Shown here: one piece after another, positions 18,040-26,941 of the stretch
Numbering within the stretch: position 1 is the stretch's first letter
How the letters are laid out: each line of letters opens with the position of its first letter
From: Porticoccaceae bacterium
GTDB taxonomy: Bacteria; Pseudomonadota; Gammaproteobacteria; Pseudomonadales; Porticoccaceae
Direction of reading: 5' to 3'
Assembly: GCA_018069525.1 (NCBI GenBank)
Contig: JAGPUQ010000003.1
Location: 1-64,000 of the forward strand
Length of the DNA stretch: 64,000 bases
Notes under the pieces: generated by a model
What the model was told of the DNA's origin: nothing
Databases searched by the model: none
Seen by the model: the letters and a program-made list of their open reading frames with translations, nothing else
Translations under genes and position numbers: made by a program

Positions 18040-18582
18040 TTAATCCCAGCTTAGGGTTTCGATGGTGCGGTTTTCGTTGGTGTAGATGCAAATATCGGCG
18101 GCGATTTGCAGGCCTTTTTCTACAACTTGTTGAGCGTCCAGTTCGGTGTTTTCCATTAGGGCCTGGGCGGCAGATTGGGCGAAGGGGCCGCCGGAACCGA
18201 TGGCGATCAGGTCATTTTCTGGCTGTATCACGTCGCCGTTGCCGGTGATAATAAGTGAGGCTTCTTTGTCCGCCACGGCAAGTAGGGCTTCGAGGCGGCG
18301 CAGGATGCGATCGGTGCGCCAGTCTTTGGCCAGCTCTACGGCGGCGCGCACCAGATTGCCGCGATGTTCATCGAGCTTGGCTTCAAAGCGTTCAAACAGG
18401 GTGAAAGCATCGGCGGTGCCGCCGGCGAATCCGGCGATCACCTGATCGTTGTACAGGCGTCGCACTTTGCGGGCGTTGCCTTTCATAATGGTGTTGCCGA
18501 GGGTGACTTGGCCGTCGCCACCGATAACCACGGTGTTGTTGCGTCGCACCGATAAAATGGTCGTGCCGCGATACTGTTCCAC
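18040..18582 (-). CDS. hslV: HslV, protease subunit of the HslVU complex
   Basis: This 180-residue threonine peptidase forms the proteolytic dodecamer of HslVU. The conserved start of the mature enzyme, TTILSVRR, follows a six-residue leader MEQYRG, so the predicted catalytic N-terminal threonine is Thr7 of the primary product. GGDGQVTLG and [19 protein letters not shown] are family blocks. The start is a GTG with AGGAG about 11 bp upstream. A sigma-32-type promoter lies about 50 bp upstream, so hslV-hslU-DUF971 should be heat-induced. Confidence 0.97.
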   Translation of the reverse strand: MEQYRGTTILSVRRNNTVVIGGDGQVTLGNTIMKGNARKVRRLYNDQVIAGFAGGTADAFTLFERFEAKLDEHRGNLVRAAVELAKDWRTDRILRRLEALLAVADKEASLIITGNGDVIQPENDLIAIGSGGPFAQSAAQALMENTELDAQQVVEKGLQIAADICIYTNENRTIETLSWD

Positions 18583-18628
18583 TGTTGAAATGTCTCCTAT
18601 GGTGTTTTTTGCCTTGATATAGCTGCCA

Positions 18629-18658
18629 TAGTGGGGGCGGCTGGGCTGAAATTCAATG
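18629..18658 (-). promoter_or_regulatory. Sigma-32 (RpoH) heat-shock promoter of hslVU
   Basis: On the minus strand a -35 element CATTGAA (18652-18658) is separated by 14 bp from a -10 element CCCCCACTA (18629-18637). This closely fits the known RpoH consensus CTTGAA-N13/14-CCCCATNT. The element lies about 47 bp before the hslV start, and hslVU is a classical RpoH target in enterobacteria. Confidence 0.75.
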
Positions 18659-18762
18659 ATATTAGATGGAGTGCGCGCTTGGCCCTACCCCTCAGGCTGG
18701 TTACACTTCACCCGCAAAGTTTAAGAGCTCGATTTTGATGCATTATCTGTTAGAGAGCCGTG

Positions 18763-18837
18763 TTTTAGGGCGGCAAGTTTTAGGGCGACAAGTTTTAGAG
18801 CCGCAAGTTTTAGAGCAGCAAGTTTTGGAGAACTGTA
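18763..18837. repeat. 15-bp tandem repeat leading to the murJ start
   Basis: Five units start at 18763, 18778, 18793, 18808 and 18823. The first four are close to TTTTAGGGCGGCAAG. The fifth (TTTTGGAGAACTGTA) carries the murJ Shine-Dalgarno GGAG. The first murJ codons (TTTGAGCGGCACC) also resemble the unit, so the array may derive from the gene start. Confidence 0.85.
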
Positions 18838-18838
18838 T

Positions 18839-20560
18839 TTGAGCGGCACCGAACAAGACACGAACATCGCCTCAGTCAAGAGTGCGTCAAAGCAGAGCCC
18901 GGACTCTGCACCGGGTTCAGTCTCCGGGCGCGGTCTGTTCCGGTCGAGCGCTGTGGTGAGCGCGATGACGATGATCTCGCGTGTGCTGGGACTGGCACGA
19001 GATATGGTGTTTGCCCGCGTGATTGGTGCTGACGGCCTGGCCGATGCTTTTTTTGTCGCCTTTAAAATACCAAATTTTTTACGGCGTTTGTTTGCCGAAG
19101 GCGCTTTTAGCCAGGCCTTTGTACCGGTGTTATCGGAGTACCGGCAGCAGGGCAGTCACGCTGCCGTACGGGCTTTAATTGCGCGGGTTTCGGCAGCGTT
19201 AGGTTCAGTGCTATTGATATTGACCATATTGGCGGTTACCGGTGCGCCAGTGGTAACCGCCGTGTTCGCGCCTGGCTTTCTCGGTGACGAGGCCAAGTTT
19301 GCCGCTACTAGCGCGATGATTCGAGTGACCTTCCCTTATATTCTGTTTATTTCTTTGGCCGGATTAGTTAGCGCTATTCTAAACAGCTACGACCGCTTTG
19401 CCGTGCCCGCGTTTACCCCGGTGTGGTTGAACGTGTGCCTGATCGGTGCGGCCTTGGTTGCCACGCCCTGGTTCGCCGAACCGGTGTACGCACTGGCCTG
19501 GGGCGTATTTGCTGCGGGCATTGTGCAGTTTGTGTTTCAGTTGCCGTTTTTGGCGCGACTACACTTAATGCCGCGCCCGGTGTTTGACTGGAAGCACGAG
19601 GGCGTACGGCGCATCCTCAAACTGATGGTGCCGGCCTTATTTGGGGTCTCGGTGAGTCAAATTAACTTGCTGCTCGATACCGTGATTGCCTCGTTCTTAC
19701 CGGAAGGCAGTGTGTCGTGGCTGTACTATTCCGACCGTTTAGTGGAGCTGCCGTTGGGTGTATTCGGTGTTGCAGCGGCCACGGTGATTTTGCCGCGCCT
19801 GTCTAGACAAAACACGGCCAGGCAAAATACAGACAGGCACAACACATCTAGTCAAAACACAGCTAGTCAAAATACGGACGAATCCCCGCAACATTTTAAT
19901 GCCACTCTGGATTGGGGTTTGCGCTTTGTGCTGCTGATCGCGGTTCCCGCTTCCATAGCCTTGATTATTATCGCCGAGCCGGTGCTGGTAACGCTGTTTT
20001 ACGATGGTGATGGAATTACCCAACGGGATATTTATATGGCCTCAGCCAGTCTGCGGGCCTATGCCGTGGGTTTAATCGCCTTTATGTGCATTAAAGTCCT
20101 GGTGACGGGGTATTTTTCGCGACAGGATACCCGCACTCCCGTGCGCATCGGGGTGATTGCGATGGTGTCGAATATGATACTCAATATCGCCCTGGTTATT
20201 CCCTTGCACCACTACTTCAAACTCGGGCATACCGGCCTGGCACTGGCGACGTCGCTGGCGGCTGTCCTCAATGCGATATTACTGTTGCGTGGCTTGTTGC
20301 GCGCTGGCGTGTATCGACCGCAGCGGCAGTGGTTGCGCTTTGCAGCCAGCTTGTTGGTCGCCAATGCGGCGATGGCGGCACTCTTGCTGCTAGTGAATTT
20401 TGAGCTGGAGTATTGGCTGGCACTGGCCTTCTGGACGCGGATGGCGATGATGCTTGCGCTCTGCGCAGCGGGTGGCCTGGTGTATTGCGGTACCTTGTTT
20501 CTTTGTGGCATGCGGCCTCGAGATTTACGTGCGGATAGCCATCGTGTGGGCAGCGATTAG
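18839..20560 (+). CDS. murJ: Lipid II flippase MurJ (MviN)
   Basis: This 573-residue polytopic protein of the MOP superfamily has about 14 predicted helices. It flips lipid II across the inner membrane for peptidoglycan synthesis. Family blocks include SAVVSAMTMISRVLGLARDMVFARVIGADGLADAFFVAFKIPNFLRRLFAEGAFSQAFVPVLSEY. The start is TTG, 8 bp after GGAG. Residues 323-347 are an unusual hydrophilic insert of five pentapeptides ending in QNT or HNT, encoded by a 15-bp repeat and placed just after the conserved LPRLS segment, in a loop. It is followed by ribF after 130 bp. Confidence 0.97.
   Translation: MSGTEQDTNIASVKSASKQSPDSAPGSVSGRGLFRSSAVVSAMTMISRVLGLARDMVFARVIGADGLADAFFVAFKIPNFLRRLFAEGAFSQAFVPVLSEYRQQGSHAAVRALIARVSAALGSVLLILTILAVTGAPVVTAVFAPGFLGDEAKFAATSAMIRVTFPYILFISLAGLVSAILNSYDRFAVPAFTPVWLNVCLIGAALVATPWFAEPVYALAWGVFAAGIVQFVFQLPFLARLHLMPRPVFDWKHEGVRRILKLMVPALFGVSVSQINLLLDTVIASFLPEGSVSWLYYSDRLVELPLGVFGVAAATVILPRLSRQNTARQNTDRHNTSSQNTASQNTDESPQHFNATLDWGLRFVLLIAVPASIALIIIAEPVLVTLFYDGDGITQRDIYMASASLRAYAVGLIAFMCIKVLVTGYFSRQDTRTPVRIGVIAMVSNMILNIALVIPLHHYFKLGHTGLALATSLAAVLNAILLLRGLLRAGVYRPQRQWLRFAASLLVANAAMAALLLLVNFELEYWLALAFWTRMAMMLALCAAGGLVYCGTLFLCGMRPRDLRADSHRVGSD
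19805..19879. repeat. Five 15-bp in-frame repeats inside murJ
   Basis: Units start at 19805, 19820, 19835, 19850 and 19865, resembling AGTCAAAACACAGCT. They encode RQNTA, RQNTD, RHNTS, SQNTA and SQNTD (residues 323-347). Synonymous and non-synonymous differences between copies show that the array is not brand new. Confidence 0.9.
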
Positions 20561-20607
20561 TGGTTTGTTGAATGATGAACGTTGACTAGCCGGTTTTGCG
20601 TTTGATC

Positions 20608-20636
20608 TTATCTATCACAACTGCCTGAGCTATAAT
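20608..20636 (+). promoter_or_regulatory. Candidate sigma-70 promoter for ribF-ileS-lspA-fkpB-ispH
   Basis: A perfect -10 hexamer TATAAT (20631-20636) is preceded, at 17 bp spacing, by TTATCT (20608-20613), a weak match to the -35 consensus. It lies about 55 bp before the ribF GTG, in the only spacer over 120 bp in this cluster before ispH ends. Confidence 0.5.
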
Positions 20637-20690
20637 CGTCGCTGGTTATTTCACAGTGCCTTGCGCGCTGATTTATAGGGTCGGACCGGT

Positions 20691-21656
20691 GTGGTTAAAG
20701 TAAAGGATGTGCTGATTCGCGGGCTGCATAATTTGCGCCCGGAACACCGGGGTTGTGTCGCGACCATCGGCGCTTTTGACGGTGTCCATCTGGGGCATCA
20801 AGCTATTCTCACGCAGTTGCTGGCGCGTGCGGAGCACTATCAGGCACCCTCCATGGTGATGATGTTTGAACCGCAGCCCAGAGAATATTTTTCCCGCGAG
20901 AAGGCGCCTGCCCGTTTAATGCGGATTCGTGAAAAAATCGATGCTTTATTGCACGCCGGTGTGGATCGGGTGTTTTGTCTCCAGTTCAATCAATCTTTGC
21001 GCAGTTTGTCGGCACAGGAATTTGTAGAGCAGGTGTTGGTGCAAGGTGCCGGGATTCGTAGTTTGGTGGTCGGCGATGATTTCCATTTTGGTCGCGATCG
21101 GCGCGGTGATTTTGACATGCTGGTGCAGACCGGTGAACTCAACGGTTTTGAAGTACTCGAAACCCATACCGTTGAACACGAAGGCGAGCGCATTAGTAGT
21201 ACGCGTATTCGTGGCGAGCTGGAGGCGGGCCGTTTTGCTCAGGCCGAAACCCTGCTGGGCAAACCCTTTTGTATAGAGGGCCGCGTAGTTTACGGCCAGC
21301 AATTAGGCCGACAGTTTGGGGTGCCGACGGCCAACGTCAATTTGCATCGCTATCGCGCGCCCTTGCAGGGCGTGTTTGCCGTGGAAGTGGTGTTCAACGG
21401 CACCCGGGTTCCGGGTGTCGCCAATGTGGGTGTACGGCCCACCGTGGGTGATTTGGTAAAGCCGGTACTGGAAGTACATTTGATCGACTGGCAGGGGGAT
21501 TTATACGGGCAGCGCGTTGCGGTTGAATTTAAATACAAATTGCGCGAGGAAAAAAAGTTTTCCGATCTGGATGAGTTAGCGGAAAACATTCAGCAAGATA
21601 TTGTAGCGGCGAGACAATATTTTACGACCAGATCTAATACGAAGATGGGAAAATAA
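20691..21656 (+). CDS. ribF: Bifunctional riboflavin kinase / FAD synthetase
   Basis: This 321-residue enzyme makes FMN and then FAD from riboflavin. The N-terminal FAD synthetase half shows the nucleotidyltransferase motif IGAFDGVHLGHQAI and ISSTRIRGEL. The C-terminal flavokinase half shows GVPTANVNL and ANVGVRPTVG. The start chosen is the GTG at 20691, giving MVKVKDVLIRGLHNL, which matches family N-termini. Upstream is murJ and downstream ileS, the order known from Pseudomonas. A short repeat fills the start of the spacer to ileS. Confidence 0.96.
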   Translation: MVKVKDVLIRGLHNLRPEHRGCVATIGAFDGVHLGHQAILTQLLARAEHYQAPSMVMMFEPQPREYFSREKAPARLMRIREKIDALLHAGVDRVFCLQFNQSLRSLSAQEFVEQVLVQGAGIRSLVVGDDFHFGRDRRGDFDMLVQTGELNGFEVLETHTVEHEGERISSTRIRGELEAGRFAQAETLLGKPFCIEGRVVYGQQLGRQFGVPTANVNLHRYRAPLQGVFAVEVVFNGTRVPGVANVGVRPTVGDLVKPVLEVHLIDWQGDLYGQRVAVEFKYKLREEKKFSDLDELAENIQQDIVAARQYFTTRSNTKMGK

Positions 21657-21660
21657 AATA

Positions 21661-21699
21661 GCTGTTAATCAAGCTATTAATCAAGTGACTGTTAATCAA
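21661..21699. repeat. 12-15-bp repeat between ribF and ileS
   Basis: GCTGTTAATCAA, GCTATTAATCAA and GTGACTGTTAATCAA follow one another at 21661, 21673 and 21685, just after the ribF stop. The copies differ in length by one triplet. Confidence 0.65.
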
Positions 21700-21776
21700 G
21701 AAGTGTAAATCAATCAATATAAAGATGGTGCTATGACTAAAGTTTTTAACAAGGGTGGCGATACTGGTGGAGTCAA

Positions 21777-24629
21777 ATGACGGACTATAAGGCTACCCTG
21801 AATTTACCAAAAACAAAATTTCCGATGAAAGCAAATCTGGCCCAGCGCGAGCCAGGTATTCTCAAGCAGTGGCAGGAAGATAAACTTTACGAAAAAATTA
21901 GAGCTGCTCGTGCCGGCCGCGAAACGTTTGTGCTTCACGACGGCCCGCCCTATGCCAATGGTGATATTCACATTGGCCACGCCGTTAATAAAGTATTGAA
22001 AGACATTATCGTTAAGTCCAAAACCCTGGCCGGTTACGACGCGCCCTATGTGCCGGGCTGGGATTGTCACGGCTTACCAATTGAGCATCAGGTCGAGAAA
22101 AAATTCGGTAAAGCCGGGGTCAAGCTCGATCACGCGGCTTTCCGGCAAAAATGTCGCAGTTATGCCGCGCGCCAGGTCGAAGGGCAAAAAAAAGGTTTTG
22201 TTCGCCTCGGTGTACTAGGCGAGTGGGATAACCCTTACTTGAGTATGGCCTATCAATACGAAGCCGATATTATTCGCTCACTGGGGAAAATTGCCGAAAA
22301 CGGATATTTGGTGAAAGGCTACAAACCGGTGTACTGGAGTGTGGTGGGCGCGTCGGCTCTGGCTGAAGCGGAAGTCGAATATCAGAATAAAACCTCGTTC
22401 TCTATCGACGTGGCGTTTCCAGTAGTGGATGTCGCAGCGTTACAGCAGGCTATCGGTTCCGTTGTGGCTGGCGACGAAGGTGGTAACCAAACTGACGCAA
22501 TAGAGCTGGTTATTTGGACCACAACACCGTGGACGCTACCGGCCAATCAGGCGGTAAGTGTGCATCCGGATTTTACTTATGTGCTGCTTGAGTGCGAAGT
22601 TGAAGGTCGCGCGCGCCGCCTAATTCTGGCCCGCGATCTGTTGTCCTCCGCACTGACCCGCATGGGTGTTGAGGCGCATACCGTGGTGGCCGAATTTACC
22701 GGTGAAAAACTTCAGGGTTTGTTGTTGCAGCATCCGTTTTATCAGCGGCAAGTCCCCGTTATTCTCGGCGACCACGTTACCACTGAGGCCGGTACCGGCG
22801 CGGTGCACACCGCACCGGATCACGGCGTCGATGATTTTAATGTCTCGGCCCGATACGATATTACGACGCTGAACTATATCGACGATCACGGTATTTATCG
22901 CGACAAAGTTGAATTGTTTGCCGGCATGCATGTGTACAAAGTGGACGAACCCATTGTCGAGCTATTAACCGAGCGCGGGGCCTTGCTGGCGTGCAGTAAA
23001 ATTACCCATAGCTTTCCCCATTGCTGGCGCACCAAGACGCCGTTAATTTTTCGCGCGACACCACAGTGGTTTATTAGTATGTCAGCGAGTGGTGACGGCA
23101 CTCAGAGCTTGCTGGAGCAAGCGCTGGCCGAAGTGAAAAATGTTAATTGGTACCCCGATTGGGGTCAGGCGCGTATGGAAACCATGCTCGGTAATAGTCC
23201 CGATTGGTGTGTGTCCCGTCAACGCACCTGGGGTGTGCCCATTGCCTTATTTGTCCATTCCGACAGTGGTGAGCTGCACCCGAATACACCGGCCTTGATT
23301 GAAGCGGTAGCCACCCTGGTAGAGCAGGAAGGCATGGAGGCCTGGCATACCCTCGACCCGAGCTCTCTGCTCGGCGCCGATGCCGAGCACTACCAAAAAG
23401 TAACGGATACCCTCGATGTCTGGTTTGATTCCGGCGTGAGTCATGCCGCTGTACTCAAGCGTCGAGACTACCTTAGTTATCCTGCGGATCTGTATCTGGA
23501 AGGTTCGGATCAGCACCGGGGCTGGTTTCAGTCCTCGTTGAAATCCGCCATTGCCATGAACGGTAGCGCGCCTTATAAAGCGGTGCTCACCCACGGTTTT
23601 ACGGTGGATGCCGAAGGCCGAAAAATGTCAAAGTCGCTGGGCAATGTGATCGCGCCGCAGCAAGTTATTAACGAGCTGGGTGCCGATGTATTGCGTCTGT
23701 GGGTTGCTTCGTCGGACTTTAGTGGTGAGATGACGGTGTCCGATGAGATTCTCAAACGCACCGCTGACTCCTATCGCCGTATTCGTAATACCGTGCGCTA
23801 TATGTTGTCCAATCTGGATGGTTTTAATCCCGCCACTGACTGCGTGGCGTTCGCCGATATGTTATCCCTCGACCGCTGGGCGGTGGATCGTGCCGCGAGT
23901 TTGCAGGAAGACATTATTAGCCTGGGCGACGACTACAATTTCCACTTGATTTATCAAAAGCTGCACAACTTTTGCAGTGCCGACATGGGTGGTTTTTATG
24001 TCGATATTATTAAAGACCGCCAGTACACCTGTCAGTCCGAGAGTTTGGCGCGGCGCTCTGCGCAAACGGCGCAGTACCATATTGCCGAAGCACTGGTGCG
24101 CTGGATCGCTCCGATTCTGAGTTTTACCGCAGAAGAAGTCTGGAAGTGCTTGCCCGGTGAGCGAGAAGCCAGCGTGTTTTTAGCCGAGTGGTATAAGTTG
24201 GAGCGACTCGATCAACACGAAAGCATTTCCCGAGCGGATTGGGCGCAATTGATCGGCGTTAAAGAAGCCCTTAACAAAACGCTGGAAGTAGCGCGCAATG
24301 ACGGCGGCATTAAAGGTTCACTGGATGCCAATGTTGTGCTTTATGCCAGTGATGAATTACAGCAGGTATTGTCCAAGCTGGGTGACGAGTTGCGTTTTGT
24401 GTTGATTACTTCCTCGGCGGAGGTACTGCCTTTGCAGCAAGCTGGCAGCGAGGCGAAGGAAACGGGAGTCGATGGCTTAAAAGTGGTGCTGAACCTGGCA
24501 GACGATGACAAATGCGTGCGCTGCTGGCACCGTCGCCCGAGCGTAAGCACGAGTGCAGAGCATCCAGAGCTATGTGGTCGTTGCGTGACTAATGTGGATG
24601 GTGATGGCGAGGTGCGGCGTTTTGCCTAA
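21777..24629 (+). CDS. ileS: Isoleucyl-tRNA synthetase
   Basis: This 950-residue class I synthetase charges tRNA-Ile. Signatures are [15 protein letters not shown] (HIGH, residues 65-68), an editing domain with [25 protein letters not shown], and [13 protein letters not shown] (KMSKS near 616). The C-terminal zinc site reads [13 protein letters not shown] near 912-940. Its length is like that of E. coli IleS (938). The ATG at 21777 directly follows a Gly/Val-coding-like spacer with no strong Shine-Dalgarno (TGGAG lies close to the start). It belongs to the ribF-ileS-lspA-fkpB-ispH block. Confidence 0.98.
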   Translation: MTDYKATLNLPKTKFPMKANLAQREPGILKQWQEDKLYEKIRAARAGRETFVLHDGPPYANGDIHIGHAVNKVLKDIIVKSKTLAGYDAPYVPGWDCHGLPIEHQVEKKFGKAGVKLDHAAFRQKCRSYAARQVEGQKKGFVRLGVLGEWDNPYLSMAYQYEADIIRSLGKIAENGYLVKGYKPVYWSVVGASALAEAEVEYQNKTSFSIDVAFPVVDVAALQQAIGSVVAGDEGGNQTDAIELVIWTTTPWTLPANQAVSVHPDFTYVLLECEVEGRARRLILARDLLSSALTRMGVEAHTVVAEFTGEKLQGLLLQHPFYQRQVPVILGDHVTTEAGTGAVHTAPDHGVDDFNVSARYDITTLNYIDDHGIYRDKVELFAGMHVYKVDEPIVELLTERGALLACSKITHSFPHCWRTKTPLIFRATPQWFISMSASGDGTQSLLEQALAEVKNVNWYPDWGQARMETMLGNSPDWCVSRQRTWGVPIALFVHSDSGELHPNTPALIEAVATLVEQEGMEAWHTLDPSSLLGADAEHYQKVTDTLDVWFDSGVSHAAVLKRRDYLSYPADLYLEGSDQHRGWFQSSLKSAIAMNGSAPYKAVLTHGFTVDAEGRKMSKSLGNVIAPQQVINELGADVLRLWVASSDFSGEMTVSDEILKRTADSYRRIRNTVRYMLSNLDGFNPATDCVAFADMLSLDRWAVDRAASLQEDIISLGDDYNFHLIYQKLHNFCSADMGGFYVDIIKDRQYTCQSESLARRSAQTAQYHIAEALVRWIAPILSFTAEEVWKCLPGEREASVFLAEWYKLERLDQHESISRADWAQLIGVKEALNKTLEVARNDGGIKGSLDANVVLYASDELQQVLSKLGDELRFVLITSSAEVLPLQQAGSEAKETGVDGLKVVLNLADDDKCVRCWHRRPSVSTSAEHPELCGRCVTNVDGDGEVRRFA

Positions 24630-24689
24630 GCTTATTGTGATGAAAAAGTTCGCTTTGTCGTGTCTTGCTTTATCTTACGTGGTCATCCC

Positions 24690-25295
24690 ATGAATTGGTC
24701 TAGCGTAGCTCGCTATGTTGTGCCTTGGTATGTCGTACGTTGGTATATATTGGCACTGACTTTATTGGGCCTGGATCAGTGGAGCAAGCACATTGCTAGC
24801 GCGAACCTCGACTACGGGGTTCCGGTAGAGATAACCTCTTTTTTTAATTTTACCCTGGCGCATAACCCCGGCGCAGCCTTTAGCTTTTTGAGTGATGCGG
24901 GCGGTTGGCAGCATTGGTTTCTAGGTGGTATCGCTGGCGTGGTTAGCGTGGTGCTGGTGGTGTGGATTTCTCGATTGCGTGCGGGATCGCTACTTCTGGG
25001 CGCGGGACTTGCGCTGGTTTTGAGTGGTGCCGTCGGTAACTTAATCGACCGAATTCATTTTGGCTATGTGGTGGATTTTATTCAGCTACATTATCAACAC
25101 TGGTATTGGCCCGCATTTAATGTGGCGGATTCCGCCATTACGGTGGGGGCAGTATTACTGGTGATTGACTCTTTCTACGGTCCCTCTGAAACCTCGGCAG
25201 CAGGTGATGTTTCAGCAGACAATGTCGCAGTAGACGATGCCGTAGTGGACAGTGCCGAGGAGTCCACGCCAGAGGTGAGTCGTGAGCGAGATTAA
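24690..25295 (+). CDS. lspA: Lipoprotein signal peptidase (signal peptidase II)
   Basis: This inner-membrane aspartyl protease cleaves the signal peptide of prolipoproteins after lipidation. Four helices are predicted. The catalytic aspartates lie in GNLIDRIHFG (near residue 119) and FNVADSAI (near 146), and LDQWSKH and AHNPGAAFSFL are also conserved. I start it at the ATG 24690 (201 residues); a GTG at 24660 would add ten residues. Two parts are repeats: YVVPW-YVVRW near the N-terminus, and an acidic C-terminal tail of Asp/Val/Ala pentapeptides beyond the normal family end. It overlaps fkpB by 14 bp. Confidence 0.95.
   Translation: MNWSSVARYVVPWYVVRWYILALTLLGLDQWSKHIASANLDYGVPVEITSFFNFTLAHNPGAAFSFLSDAGGWQHWFLGGIAGVVSVVLVVWISRLRAGSLLLGAGLALVLSGAVGNLIDRIHFGYVVDFIQLHYQHWYWPAFNVADSAITVGAVLLVIDSFYGPSETSAAGDVSADNVAVDDAVVDSAEESTPEVSRERD
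24714..24743. repeat. 15-bp in-frame duplication near the lspA start
   Basis: TATGTTGTGCCTTGG (24714-24728) is followed by TATGTCGTACGTTGG (24729-24743), encoding YVVPW and YVVRW in front of the first membrane helix. Confidence 0.7.
25209..25253. repeat. 15-bp in-frame repeat in the lspA C-terminal tail
   Basis: Copies start at 25209, 25224 and 25239, with a partial fourth. They encode acidic pentapeptides (VSADN, VAVDD, AVVDS) in a tail after the last helix of LspA. Confidence 0.75.
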
Positions 25296-25755
25296 AATCG
25301 AGCCGGGTATGCAGGTTACTTTGCATTTTGAATTGACCCTGGAAGATGGCGAGGTGCTAGACAGTAATTTTGGTGGTAAACCCGCACGTTTGACTGTTGG
25401 CGACGGTAATTTGCCCGCGGGATTTGAGCGCTTGCTGGCAGGTATGGCAGCCGAAGAGCAGCACGCTTTCGAGGTGCCACCCGAGGACGCTTTCGGCCAG
25501 CGTAATCCGGCCAACCTCCAGGAAATTAAACGCGATCAATTTGCGGTCGATATGGAATTAAGGCCAGGCCTGGTGATTAGCTTTGCCGATGCCGCCAAAG
25601 GCGAATTGCCCGGGGTGGTGAGCGAGGTGGGGGATACCACGGTGGTGGTTGATTTTAATCATCCGCTGGCGGGTAGAACCCTGGGATTTCGCGTGCATAT
25701 TCTAAATATTGAGGACGCCAGTGGAGTTCAAGGCTATGTCCAAGGTAATGTCTAA
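25282..25755 (+). CDS. fkpB: FKBP-type peptidyl-prolyl isomerase, SlpA/FkpB type
   Basis: This 157-residue SlyD/SlpA-like prolyl isomerase has an N-terminal FKBP half (VTLHFELTLEDGEVLDSNFGGKPARLTVGDGNLPAGFERLLAGM), then the insert-in-flap domain (AEEQHAFEVPPEDAFGQRNPANLQEI) and the closing FKBP strand (VDFNHPLAGRTLGFRVHILNIE). The usual histidine-rich tail of SlyD is absent, which favours SlpA/FkpB. The GTG start overlaps the lspA end by 14 bp. The lspA-fkpB-ispH order is widely conserved. Its stop region is duplicated with an 18-bp period. Confidence 0.93.
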   Translation: MSEIKIEPGMQVTLHFELTLEDGEVLDSNFGGKPARLTVGDGNLPAGFERLLAGMAAEEQHAFEVPPEDAFGQRNPANLQEIKRDQFAVDMELRPGLVISFADAAKGELPGVVSEVGDTTVVVDFNHPLAGRTLGFRVHILNIEDASGVQGYVQGNV

Positions 25756-25781
25756 GGCAATGTTAATGTTTAAGACAATGT
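25746..25781. repeat. 18-bp duplication of the fkpB end
   Basis: TAATGTCTAAGGCAATGT (25746-25763, including the fkpB stop TAA) is followed by TAATGTTTAAGACAATGT (25764-25781). More distant traces (TCTAAACCAAGGCC) run on toward the ispH start. Confidence 0.7.
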
Positions 25782-25809
25782 CTAAACCAAGGCCTAAGGG
25801 GGGTCGGCG

Positions 25810-26802
25810 ATGACAGTAATCCTCGCTAATCCCCGAGGCTTTTGTGCCGGGGTTGATCGCGCCATTGATATTGTCGATCGCGCACTCGATCTTTACGGGG
25901 CACCCATCTATGTGCGTCACGAAGTGGTCCACAATAAATACGTTGTCGATACCTTGCGCGCACGCGGTGCCGTGTTTGTCGAAGAACTCGACGAAATTCC
26001 CGATGATGCCACCGTTATTTTCAGTGCCCACGGTGTTTCTCGGGTGGTGCAACAAGGTGCGGAGCAACGTGCCTTGCGCGTGTTTGATGCCACCTGTCCA
26101 CTGGTGACCAAAGTTCACGTAGAAGTGGCGCGCTTTGGTCGCGAAGGTCGCGATTGCATTTTAGTCGGCCATCGTGGACATCCCGAGGTTGAAGGCACCA
26201 TGGGGCAATACGATACCAGCGGCGGCGGTACTATTTATTTGGTTGAGGACGAAGCGGAAGCGACAACGATTTCCGTGCAACAGTCCGAATATCTTGCTTA
26301 TGTCACCCAGACCACCCTGTCTGTTGACGATACCCAACGCATTGTGGCGGTCTTGCGTGAGCGCTTTCCTACCATCGTTGGCCCGCGCAAGGACGATATT
26401 TGCTACGCCACCCAAAATCGTCAGGATGCGGTTAAACAATTGGCCCTGGAGTGCGATGTGGTGTTAGTGGTAGGTTCGCCCAATAGCTCCAACTCCAATC
26501 GTCTACGGGAGCTTGCCGAGCGCTGTGGTGCCTGTGCTTACTTGATTGATCAGGCGGATGAAATACAGCGAGACTGGTTGCTGGCACCGGAAGCGCCCGG
26601 CAATGAGTTGGCACGAACTGAGCTGACACAAACGGAATCGCCCCGCTTATTGACCGTCGGTGTCACCGCCGGCGCCTCTGCCCCCGAAAAACTGGTGCAG
26701 GACGTGTTGGCCAGGCTGGCGGAATTTGGCGTTAATAAGGTAGTGGATCAGCATGGAAAAATCGAAAAAACCAGCTTTTCTATGCCGGTTGGACTAAGGT
26801 AA
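25810..26802 (+). CDS. ispH: 4-hydroxy-3-methylbut-2-enyl diphosphate reductase
   Basis: IspH (LytB) makes IPP and DMAPP in the last step of the MEP isoprenoid pathway. The 330-residue product has the three cluster-ligating cysteines, in [10 protein letters not shown] (Cys12), [11 protein letters not shown] (about 97) and [10 protein letters not shown] (about 198). SNSNRL and VTAGASAPE close the substrate site. A short insert ([17 protein letters not shown]) near residue 265 is not usual. It is the last gene of the ribF block; a weak hairpin follows. Confidence 0.97.
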   Translation: MTVILANPRGFCAGVDRAIDIVDRALDLYGAPIYVRHEVVHNKYVVDTLRARGAVFVEELDEIPDDATVIFSAHGVSRVVQQGAEQRALRVFDATCPLVTKVHVEVARFGREGRDCILVGHRGHPEVEGTMGQYDTSGGGTIYLVEDEAEATTISVQQSEYLAYVTQTTLSVDDTQRIVAVLRERFPTIVGPRKDDICYATQNRQDAVKQLALECDVVLVVGSPNSSNSNRLRELAERCGACAYLIDQADEIQRDWLLAPEAPGNELARTELTQTESPRLLTVGVTAGASAPEKLVQDVLARLAEFGVNKVVDQHGKIEKTSFSMPVGLR

Positions 26803-26827
26803 TAGCGATTTAAAAGCGAGGGAATCG

Positions 26828-26846
26828 ACCGTTTGTCCGGTTTTTT
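26828..26846 (+). terminator. Weak candidate terminator after ispH
   Basis: ACCG (26828-26831) and CGGT (26838-26841) can pair around a 6-nt loop, followed by a T6 run. The 4-bp stem is short, so readthrough into the pilin cluster is possible. Confidence 0.35.
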
Positions 26847-26941
26847 CGCAGTCTGTCAATGTCAATAGATGGTTGTCGGACTATTTACCCGTTCGTCGAT
26901 TAGCTTAAATTCAATTATTTTTTTTTGTTACCAATGGCGCT

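Noticed and set aside
26850-26941. Sigma-54 promoter for the minor pilin cluster
   Set aside because: No GG-N10-GC element with TGGCAC/TTGCA character was found before fimT, despite pilSR nearby.
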